A DNA stretch of 64,000 bases from Vicingus serpentipes. Its GTDB lineage: Bacteria > Bacteroidota > Bacteroidia > Flavobacteriales_E > Vicingaceae. Below, in pieces: positions 57,599-64,000 of this stretch (position 1 is the first letter of the stretch; the number at the start of each line of letters is the position of its first letter). The DNA is taken from NCBI GenBank assembly GCA_024103385.1, contig JAGFIT010000009.1, positions 62,001 to 126,000 on the forward strand, given 5' to 3'. The notes beneath the pieces were generated by a model. That model saw nothing but the letters and a program-made list of their open reading frames with translations. It was not told the DNA's origin and searched no databases. The translations under genes and the position numbers were made by a program.

Positions 57599-58903
57599 TT
57601 ACCCTTTATAAAAAAGCCATTTCCATAACTCTTGGTAGGTTATTTTTTTACCATACATCAATATTCCTGTTCGATAAATTTTGGCAGCTACCCAAGTAGT
57701 TCCTAAAAATCCTAAGATTAATAAAACCATAGATAACAACAATTCCCATGTTTCTACTCCTCCAAATGGAATTCTAACCATCATAATAACAGGAGACGTA
57801 AAAGGAATAATAGACAACCAAAATGCCATCACTCCATCTGGATTTTCCATTACAGTTTGTGCTACCACAAATGAAAAGATTAAAGGAATCGTAATAGGCA
57901 ACATAAACTGTTGAGTATCCGCTTCGCTATCTACTGCTGATCCTACCGCTGCCAATAATGCTCCATATAATAAATAACCTCCCAAAAAATAAAAAATAAA
58001 AGCTACAGAAATCTGTAAAAAAGGAATAGATTCAACTCCCTCAATAATATCTTGGTAAGGGTGAGCTGATAACTCTCTAACATTTGCTTGCTGCATCATC
58101 TCTCCTGTTTGAGAAATAGTAGAAGGGTCTATCATAAACACACTCATCACTATGGTATAAATGATACTTGTTAAAAATGCCCATAATAAAAATTGGGTTA
58201 ACCCAACTAATGCAATTCCAATAATTTTACCCATCATCAACTGAAAAGGCTTTACCGATGAAATAATAATTTCTACAATGCGACTGGTTTTCTCTTCAAT
58301 AACTCCTCGCATAATTTGCACTCCGTACATGAAAATGAAAAAGTAAATCAATATAGCTCCTCCAAACCCCAATGCTGTACTAATTCCTACATTTTTAGAT
58401 TCTTCCTTTCCTTCTACAGTAATTGATATCGCTTTTACATTGACATTAGGTTGAATTTCAGCTAACTGTTCTTTCGTAATCTTAAACTTATCTTGAATTT
58501 CTGCACTTCTAATAACCCCTTCTATCGTTCTTTCTATTTTAGATATTGTAGATAAACCTGGTTGTTTCTTATAATACATTTCCACGGTAGAATTCTTCTC
58601 TACACTTTTTATGTGTAAAATAGCAGTATAAACACCATTGTATAAATTTTCTTTGGCCTCTCCAATCGAGATAAATTCATTTTTGAATTGCAATTCTGCT
58701 GTGTTTTCAAACTGATTAATAAAAGCACCTGTTTCATCAATCACTTCTATGCGTTGAATATCTTTGTCTTTTGTCGCCAACCAAATTGGAACCACCATTA
58801 AACCAGCCATTAATAAAGGTCCAATAAGCGTCATAATAATAAAAGACTTCTTCTTTACCCTTGTCAAATACTCTCGTATGATAATTAATTTGATTTTATT
58901 CAT
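57599..58903 (-). CDS. ABC-2 type transporter permease, NatB-like
   Basis: A 434-residue permease with one N-terminal helix (about 19-43), a large extracytoplasmic loop (about 45-175) and about five C-terminal helices (about 185-420). It contains the segment GVIEEKTSRIVEIIISSVKPFQLMMGKI typical of NatB/YhaP proteins. It begins eight bases inside the ATPase gene's end. The pair probably exports Na+ or a lipid/peptide substrate; this cannot be told from sequence. Confidence 0.9.
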   Translation of the reverse strand: MNKIKLIIIREYLTRVKKKSFIIMTLIGPLLMAGLMVVPIWLATKDKDIQRIEVIDETGAFINQFENTAELQFKNEFISIGEAKENLYNGVYTAILHIKSVEKNSTVEMYYKKQPGLSTISKIERTIEGVIRSAEIQDKFKITKEQLAEIQPNVNVKAISITVEGKEESKNVGISTALGFGGAILIYFFIFMYGVQIMRGVIEEKTSRIVEIIISSVKPFQLMMGKIIGIALVGLTQFLLWAFLTSIIYTIVMSVFMIDPSTISQTGEMMQQANVRELSAHPYQDIIEGVESIPFLQISVAFIFYFLGGYLLYGALLAAVGSAVDSEADTQQFMLPITIPLIFSFVVAQTVMENPDGVMAFWLSIIPFTSPVIMMVRIPFGGVETWELLLSMVLLILGFLGTTWVAAKIYRTGILMYGKKITYQELWKWLFYKG

Positions 58904-59855
58904 GAATTACCTCCTCTTCCTCTTCTTCTAATGTTTCTGGCATTACTTCTTGAACTTTCTGAATAAATATATCATTCATACTCGGTGTAATTTCATGCAC
59001 AGATAAAATTTGTACGTCATTTACAATTGTTTTTATTAATTGATTGACATCACTCACTTTATTTGCACGAATAACCACTTTCATTCGCCCATTTTCTTGA
59101 CCTGATTCTAAAATTTCAAAAGCTGTCCACAATGCATTTGAAAATGCTATCATATTCCCTAAAAAAGTAATTTCAAACACATTGGATTTGTAAGCTTCCT
59201 TAATATCGGAAACCTTTCCTTCTAATATTTTTTTAGATTTATTAATCAATGCAATGTCATCACATATCTCTTCTACCGATTCCATATTGTGGGTGGAAAA
59301 GATAATGGTAGATCCTTTTTCTCTTAACTCTAAAATTTCTTTCTTGATCAAATTGGTGTTAATCGGATCAAAACCTGAAAATGGCTCGTCTAATATTAAT
59401 AGTTTAGGTTCATGCAAAACAGTAGTAATAAACTGTACTTTTTGGGCCATCCCTTTTGAAAGTTCCTCTATTTTTTTATCCCACCAACCTTCTATTTCAA
59501 ACTTTTGAAACCATTCCTTTAACTTGTATTTTGCCTCTCCTTTATCCATCCCTTTTAACTGCGCTAAATACAGTGCTTGTTCTCCCACCTTCATTTTTTT
59601 ATACAACCCTCTTTCTTCTGGTAAATAACCAATTTGAGCAATGTGTTTAGGGGCTAAAAGTTCTTTCATAAAAAAAACTTCTCCCTTATCTGGAGCCGTA
59701 ATTTGATTAATAATTCGAATCAAGGTAGTTTTTCCAGCTCCATTAGGTCCTAATAACCCAAAGATACTTTGCTCTGAAATGTGCAACGAAATATTATGCA
59801 ATGCTTGATGATTTGCATAACTTTTATAAACTCTTTTTACATGAAGTAAATCCAT
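58896..59855 (-). CDS. ABC transporter ATP-binding protein, NatA-like
   Basis: A 319-residue ATPase. Walker A is GPNGAGKTT (about 36-44), the signature is LSKGMAQKVQ, Walker B is LLILDEPFSGFDP and the H-loop is STHNMES. A C-terminal extension of about 100 residues (after the NBD) ends in a run of Glu (EEEEEEVIHE). It overlaps the permease gene and should pair with it. Confidence 0.95.
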   Translation of the reverse strand: MDLLHVKRVYKSYANHQALHNISLHISEQSIFGLLGPNGAGKTTLIRIINQITAPDKGEVFFMKELLAPKHIAQIGYLPEERGLYKKMKVGEQALYLAQLKGMDKGEAKYKLKEWFQKFEIEGWWDKKIEELSKGMAQKVQFITTVLHEPKLLILDEPFSGFDPINTNLIKKEILELREKGSTIIFSTHNMESVEEICDDIALINKSKKILEGKVSDIKEAYKSNVFEITFLGNMIAFSNALWTAFEILESGQENGRMKVVIRANKVSDVNQLIKTIVNDVQILSVHEITPSMNDIFIQKVQEVMPETLEEEEEEVIHE

Positions 59856-59929
59856 TATTCAAATATAAGTTATTCGAGTTATTTATTCATAAAAAATTAG
59901 GTGAATGGCACATAAAAGTAACCCATAAA

Positions 59930-59957
59930 AAAAGCTCCAATAGGTATCGGAGCTTTT
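59930..59957. terminator. Bidirectional terminator between gltA and the ABC genes
   Basis: AAAAGCTCC and GGAGCTTTT are exact reverse complements with a 10-base loop and flanking A- and T-rich stretches. It lies 17 bases after the citrate synthase stop at 59974 and before the ABC ATPase start. Confidence 0.75.
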
Positions 59958-59973
59958 CTATATACAGCATCTC

Positions 59974-61257
59974 TTATCGTTTAGAAATATCAACAAACTC
60001 TCTTTTTGTTGAACCTACATACACTTGTCTCGGTCTTCCAATAGGCTCTTTATTCGCTCTCATTTCTAGCCATTGAGAAATCCACCCTGGTAAACGACCT
60101 ATTGCAAACATTACCGTAAACATTTCAGTAGGAATCCCCAATGCTCTGTAGATAATACCTGAATAGAAATCAACATTAGGATATAAGTTTCTAGCTTTAA
60201 AATACTCATCATTTAAAGCTACTTGTTCTAGTTTTTTAGCAATATCTAAAATTGGATCTTTCACTCCTAATTCTTTTAATACATCATCTGCAGCTTTTTT
60301 AATAATTGTTGCTCTAGGATCAAAGTTTTTATAAACTCTATGTCCAAATCCCATTAAACGGAACGGATCATCTTTATCTTTTGCTTTTAGAATAAATTTA
60401 TCTACATCACCTCCATCTGCTTTAATCTCTTCTAACATTTCAATTACTGCTTGGTTAGCACCCCCATGCAATGGTCCCCACAAAGCTGACACTCCTGCTG
60501 AAATGGATGCAAATAATCCTGCATGTGAAGAACCAACTATTTTAACCGTTGATGTTGAACAGTTTTGCTCATGATCAGCATGCAGTACTAAGAGTTTATC
60601 CAATGCATCAACGACTACTGGATTCACTTTATACTCTTCAGTAGGAATGGCAAACATCATTCTCAAGAAATTCTCCACATAACCTTTAGAGTTATCGTAG
60701 TAATTTAATGGGAAGCCTTCTCTTTTTCGATGTACCCAAGATGCTAAAACTAAAAATTTAGATAGGGTCTTACATACTGCATTATAAACTTGAGTCTCAT
60801 TATTAATGTCAACAGGTTTTGGATTAAAGGCAGTCAATGCACTTGTTAAAGAAGATAAAATCCCCATTGGATGAGCTGTTTTAGGAAACCCATCAATAAT
60901 ATCTTTCATCTCTTCATTTACTAAAGAATAACTTCTTATGTCTTTCTCAAATTTGGTCAACTGAGTTTTTGTAGGCAGCTCTCCAAAAACCAATAAATAA
61001 GAAACCTCTAAGAAACTAGCTTTTTCAGCTAAGCTTTCAATACTATAACCTCTATAGCTTAATATTCCTTTTTCTCCATCTAAAAAAGTAATGGCACTTT
61101 GCGTTGATCCGGTATTCTTAAACCCTGGATCTAAAGTAATATAACCAGTTTCTCCCCTTAGATTACTAATATCAATCGCCTTTTCATTTTCTGAACCAGT
61201 TATTACAGGAAACTCATAGACCTTCCCTTCTAATTCTAATTTTGCTATTTCTGCCAT
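59974..61257 (-). CDS. gltA: Citrate synthase
   Basis: A 427-residue type II citrate synthase that joins acetyl-CoA and oxaloacetate at the entry to the TCA cycle. Catalytic-site motifs are HADHEQNCSTST (His), GPLHGGANQAVIEML (His) and GFGHRVYKNFDPRA (His/Asp region), and the CoA-binding RALGIPTEMF and WLEMRANKEPIGRP close the chain. The N-terminal small domain (about 1-50) is the usual gram-negative extension. It stands alone with terminators on both sides. Confidence 0.97.
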   Translation of the reverse strand: MAEIAKLELEGKVYEFPVITGSENEKAIDISNLRGETGYITLDPGFKNTGSTQSAITFLDGEKGILSYRGYSIESLAEKASFLEVSYLLVFGELPTKTQLTKFEKDIRSYSLVNEEMKDIIDGFPKTAHPMGILSSLTSALTAFNPKPVDINNETQVYNAVCKTLSKFLVLASWVHRKREGFPLNYYDNSKGYVENFLRMMFAIPTEEYKVNPVVVDALDKLLVLHADHEQNCSTSTVKIVGSSHAGLFASISAGVSALWGPLHGGANQAVIEMLEEIKADGGDVDKFILKAKDKDDPFRLMGFGHRVYKNFDPRATIIKKAADDVLKELGVKDPILDIAKKLEQVALNDEYFKARNLYPNVDFYSGIIYRALGIPTEMFTVMFAIGRLPGWISQWLEMRANKEPIGRPRQVYVGSTKREFVDISKR

Positions 61258-61375
61258 TTTTACTACTTCTTTTATATTATGATGTGACTTTACGCGAATA
61301 TAATCATCCTAAAGGGATTTTCCAAACGATTATTTTGAAAATAATTTCTCCAAAACAAAACTATTCTCAACAAAG

Positions 61376-61406
61376 AAAGCCATTTACAATCATTGTAAAT
61401 GGCTTT
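61376..61406. terminator. Strong hairpin terminator downstream of cysN
   Basis: AAAGCCATTTACAA and TTGTAAATGGCTTT are exact 14-base reverse complements with a TCA loop. It lies 20 bases after the cysN stop at 61427 (minus strand) and may serve both strands. Confidence 0.8.
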
Positions 61407-61426
61407 TAAATACGTTATAAACAAGG

Positions 61427-62692
61427 TTAGATAATCATTCCCGCACCTACAGTTTCATTAGTTGCTTCGTCAATTAGAATTAAACTTCCAGTGGTTCTGT
61501 TTCTCGTATACTTATCAAACAATAAAGGCTTCGTTGTTCTAATAGAAATTCGAGCAACATCATTCATGTTTATCTCCTTGTCGTCTTCTATTCGATGTAA
61601 ATTATTAATGTTCATCTTATAAACTACTTCCTTAATTACGCATCTTACATCATTAGAAGTATGTTTAATAGCATATTTCCCATTAGGGGTCATTTTCTTG
61701 TCATTCAACCAACAAATCATTAAATCGATATTTTGATCTACTGACGGCTGATTATTTTCTCTAACAATCATATCCCCTCTACTCACATCAATATCGTCTT
61801 CCAATGTAATTGCTACCGACATGGGAGCAAAAGCTTCTGCTAATTGACCATTCATGGTATCAATGGATTTTATTTTAGAAGTAAAGCCTGATGGTAAAAT
61901 AGCTACTTCATCCCCAGGTTTGAAAACTCCTCCAGCAATTCTACCTGCATAACCTCTATAGTCAGGGTATTTATCTGACTGCGGACGAATCACATTTTGT
62001 ACTGGAAAACGACAGTCAATATGATTGTAATCACTACCAATATGAATATTTTCTAATAAATACATTAGAGTAGATCCTTTATACCAATCCATTTTTTCAG
62101 ATTGATTCACCACATTGTCCCCATTTAAAGCACTTATTGGAATAAAGTGAATATCTTTTACATCCAATTTGGATGAAAACGCTTCTAAATCAGATTTAAT
62201 TTTCTCATAAGCTTCTTCAGAGTAGTCCACCAAATCCATCTTGTTAATACAAAACACGACATGAGGAATCCCCAATAAAGAAGAGATAAATGTATGTCTA
62301 CACGTTTGCTCAACAACACCATGACGGGCATCTATTAAAATAATGGAAAGATTTGATGTTGATGATCCTGTAACCATATTTCTAGTATACTGAATATGTC
62401 CAGGAGTATCTGCGATAATAAACTTTCGTTTTGGTGTAGCAAAATAACGATAAGCTACATCTATCGTAATCCCTTGTTCTCTTTCAGCTCTTAATCCATC
62501 TGTTAGCAAAGCTAAATTTACGTTTTCATCTCCTTTACGCTTACTCGATTCTTCAATCGCATCGTATTGGTCTTGAAATATAGATTTTGAATCGTATAAT
62601 AACCTACCTATTAATGTACTTTTTCCATCATCAACACTACCTGCTGTTGAAAAACGTAAAAGTTCCATATTTAAATATGAGTTTGTATCCAT
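61427..62692 (-). CDS. cysN: Sulfate adenylyltransferase large subunit, CysN
   Basis: A 421-residue EF-Tu-like GTPase that drives adenylation of sulfate together with CysD. The GTP-binding motifs are AGSVDDGKST (about 17-26), ADTPGH and NKMD, followed by two beta-barrel domains (about 230-421). It is not fused to an APS kinase (CysC) domain and has a normal length. It starts three bases after the predicted end of full-length cysD (62696), so the two were evolved as a unit and are probably cotranscribed. Confidence 0.95.
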   Translation of the reverse strand: MDTNSYLNMELLRFSTAGSVDDGKSTLIGRLLYDSKSIFQDQYDAIEESSKRKGDENVNLALLTDGLRAEREQGITIDVAYRYFATPKRKFIIADTPGHIQYTRNMVTGSSTSNLSIILIDARHGVVEQTCRHTFISSLLGIPHVVFCINKMDLVDYSEEAYEKIKSDLEAFSSKLDVKDIHFIPISALNGDNVVNQSEKMDWYKGSTLMYLLENIHIGSDYNHIDCRFPVQNVIRPQSDKYPDYRGYAGRIAGGVFKPGDEVAILPSGFTSKIKSIDTMNGQLAEAFAPMSVAITLEDDIDVSRGDMIVRENNQPSVDQNIDLMICWLNDKKMTPNGKYAIKHTSNDVRCVIKEVVYKMNINNLHRIEDDKEINMNDVARISIRTTKPLLFDKYTRNRTTGSLILIDEATNETVGAGMII

Positions 62693-62695
62693 AAC

Positions 62696-62854
62696 TTAAA
62701 AATATCCTGCTTTTTTTCTGTCTTCCATTGCTGCTTCAGAACGTTTATCATCAGAACGTGTTCCTCTTTCTGTAGTTCTTGCTGCTGCAACTTCTTCTAT
62801 TATTTTTTCTATTGAATCTGCATCTGAAACAACTGCTCCTGTACAAGTTGCATC
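62696..62854 (-). pseudogene. cysD: Continuing 3' end of cysD after the in-frame TGA
   Basis: After the TGA the same frame continues open for 52 codons to TAA at 62696. It encodes DATCTGAVVSDADSIEKIIE and ends KKAGYF, both typical of the CysD C-terminus. Adding these 52 codons gives 301 residues, the usual CysD length, so a single G-to-T change in a Gly codon is the simplest explanation. It is untranslated unless the TGA is read through. Confidence 0.85.
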
Positions 62855-63601
62855 TCATATAGTTCTAAATCTTACTTTTTTTCGAACTGTTGGTTCCGTA
62901 TCTCTTTGTTCAATAAATTCTGTGGTAGACATGATTACGCCATCGCGCTCAAACACATCTCTTTCATGAGCCAAATATATAGATGGTATTTGAATTTTTT
63001 CGTGTAATATATATTGCCAAACATCCATCTCCGTCCAATTACTTATAGGGAAAACTCGAAAGTGTTCTCCAACATTTTTCTTTCCATTAAAAATGTTCCA
63101 TAATTCTGGACGTTGATTTTTCGGATCCCATTGTCCAAAATCATCTCTATGCGAAAAGAAACGCTCTTTAGCTCTCGCTTTTTCTTCATCCCTTCTTGCT
63201 CCACCCATTGCACAATCAAACTTGTGTTTTTCGATTGTCTCTAAAAGTGTTACTGTTTGTAATCCATTTCTACTAGCATTAAATCCTTTCTCTTCTATAA
63301 CTTTTCCTTCATCTATTGATTGCTGAACAGAACCCACAATAAGATTTGCTCCAATATCTTTCACATATTGATCCCTAAATACTATCGTCTCCGGAAAGTT
63401 ATGCCCTGTATCCACATGCACTAATGGAAAAGGTATTTTCGCTGGCCAAAATGCTTTACGTGCCATATGAGCAACGATAATTGAATCTTTTCCTCCAGAA
63501 AATAACAATGCAGGGTTTTCAAACTGAGAAGCTACTTCTCTTAAAACATAAATAGCTTCTGATTCTAATTCTTGTAAATGTGTTAAACTATATGATTGCA
63601 T
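62855..63601 (-). CDS. cysD: Sulfate adenylyltransferase small subunit CysD, ending at an in-frame TGA
   Basis: An N-type ATP pyrophosphatase subunit that makes APS from ATP and sulfate with CysN. The motif LLFSGGKDSIIVAHMARKAF (PP-loop SGGKDS) and IPFPLVHVDTGHNFPET, ARRDEEKARAKERFFS and FPISNWTEMDVWQYI are present. The frame stops at TGA (62857-62855) after RFRTI, where family members have Gly followed by DATCTGA. The stop removes the last 53 positions of the usual 301, including the tail that ends KKAGYF. Whether the short protein is active, or the TGA is decoded, is unknown. Confidence 0.9.
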   Translation of the reverse strand: MQSYSLTHLQELESEAIYVLREVASQFENPALLFSGGKDSIIVAHMARKAFWPAKIPFPLVHVDTGHNFPETIVFRDQYVKDIGANLIVGSVQQSIDEGKVIEEKGFNASRNGLQTVTLLETIEKHKFDCAMGGARRDEEKARAKERFFSHRDDFGQWDPKNQRPELWNIFNGKKNVGEHFRVFPISNWTEMDVWQYILHEKIQIPSIYLAHERDVFERDGVIMSTTEFIEQRDTEPTVRKKVRFRTI

Positions 63602-63620
63602 GCCTTAAATTTTCAAGATA

Positions 63621-63628
63621 CAAAAGTA
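63621..63628 (-). promoter_or_regulatory. Possible -7 box for the cysD-cysN operon
   Basis: On the minus strand this reads TACTTTTG, matching TAnnTTTG, and lies 20 bases before the cysD ATG. No -33 TTG was seen at the standard distance. Confidence 0.3.
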
Positions 63629-63666
63629 ATCAATGTATCGCTAATATTTGAAACGTTTTGAATAAA

Positions 63667-63697
63667 AAAAGAACCCCGAAAAACCGGGGCTCTTTTT
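63667..63697 (-). terminator. Terminator after the partial outer-membrane gene
   Basis: CCCCG and CGGGG arms with an A-rich loop are flanked by A-runs on the left and T-runs on the right. On the minus strand it ends in a T-tract after the stop at 63716, giving a clear rho-independent terminator, and it separates that gene from cysD. Confidence 0.8.
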
Positions 63698-63715
63698 TTA
63701 TTATCTATTTCAATT

Positions 63716-64000
63716 TTAAAACTTAGCTCTTGATTTTCTTCTTCTTCGCTTATTTTTACCAAGCACCCAACTATGTCTAGATTTGTAAAATTTACTTTTT
63801 CCTCGAATTGCCCAACTAAAATTAACTGTTGCAGTCATATAACTATCATTATGAGTTGGATCACCTCTTTTATCTCCTGGCTCATAAGTTTTAACTGTCG
63901 GCATTGGTAAACCGTCAACTGGCTCAATAGAATTAATTACAGCCTGAGTATTTTTATTTGCCAAAGCAGCTGTTGTAGGATCTGTATGTGCTACATAATT
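63716..64000 (-). CDS. C-terminal fragment of a probable outer-membrane protein with basic tail
   Basis: The frame runs from the window edge (64000) to a stop at 63716, giving 94 residues. The segment DSYMTATVNFSWAIRGK looks like a terminal beta-strand, followed by a strongly basic tail ending KNKRRRRKSRAKF. Similar ends occur in Bacteroidota outer-membrane proteins such as the DUF6089 group, but I cannot confirm the family. The internal TTG at 63964 is not the true start; the gene continues beyond the window. Confidence 0.5.
   Translation of the reverse strand, partial: NYVAHTDPTTAALANKNTQAVINSIEPVDGLPMPTVKTYEPGDKRGDPTHNDSYMTATVNFSWAIRGKSKFYKSRHSWVLGKNKRRRRKSRAKF

Noticed and set aside
59801-60076. 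A 91-residue plus-strand frame over the terminator between gltA and the ABC genes
   Set aside because: It crosses a terminator and two genes on the opposite strand, with no recognisable features.
1-64000. CRISPR arrays, tRNA, rRNA, transposases or phage genes
   Set aside because: No regularly spaced direct repeats, cloverleaf-like genes or mobile-element proteins were recognised by eye. A tool such as tRNAscan or a CRISPR finder would settle this.

Overview
The window is chromosomal DNA from a member of the Bacteroidota, most likely the Flavobacteriia. This is inferred from low G+C content; large TonB-dependent receptors with a carboxypeptidase-regulatory-like N-terminal domain; a giant protein ending in a type IX secretion (T9SS)-like sorting domain; PorV/PorQ-like barrels; promoters of the TAnnTTTG type; and a methionyl-tRNA synthetase with a KISTS signature. 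No phage, transposase, CRISPR array, rRNA or tRNA gene was recognised. Coding density is high, and nearly all genes have a recognisable family.

Layout. 1-1.5 kb: end of an unknown gene, an FAH-family hydrolase and an ALG5/DPM1-like glycosyltransferase without a canonical start codon. 1.6-12.6 kb (all minus): a helix-hairpin-helix outer-membrane protein with a PorV-like partner, a PaaY-like thioesterase, then RSH (ppGpp), Fur with an overlapping STAS gene, purA and an OstA/LptA-like gene, preceded by a PaaJ/PcaF-type thiolase. 12.7-12.9 kb: a small orphan gene with its own terminator. 13.1-18.4 kb (plus): M61 peptidase, folA, lipoprotein, flavin reductase and AtoE-type transporter, tightly packed. 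18.4-21.7 kb (minus): an OppC-like permease, a processive GT2 and a flippase-like membrane protein with overlapping ends. 21.8-23.2 kb: ruvC, HIT and greA. 23.3-32.3 kb (minus): a three-gene surface cluster of TonB receptor, 1360-residue T9SS cargo and PorV-like protein. 32.7-38.9 kb (plus): lpxK, TlpA-like thioredoxin, M1 peptidase and lpxH. 38.9-42.8 kb: a metal module in which a TonB receptor diverges from a DtxR/MntR-type regulator followed by a ZIP transporter. 42.9-51.3 kb: smpB, yraN, DUF4412, S66 peptidase, metG, rluB and an AsmA-like gene. 51.3-61.3 kb: hydrolase, aminopeptidase P, antiporter, dnaJ-cbpM, a sigma-54 response regulator without HTH, a NatAB-like ABC exporter and citrate synthase. 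61.4-63.6 kb: cysD-cysN for sulfate activation. The window closes in the C-terminus of a probable outer-membrane protein.

The most notable observations are these. cysD carries an in-frame TGA exactly where family members have a conserved glycine, with 52 well-preserved family-like codons after it. metG carries a palindromic repeat inserted in frame, encoding a LPAGQAG-like tract. The DtxR-family gene has a perfect 10+10 bp palindrome over its -10-type box. A novel-looking hairpin repeat occurs twice, near 1.54 kb and 54.93 kb. Several different palindromic repeat families occupy intergenic gaps between 37.9 and 57.6 kb. I did not find a clearly new multi-gene defence or mobile system; the window is mainly housekeeping, with a few unusual local features.
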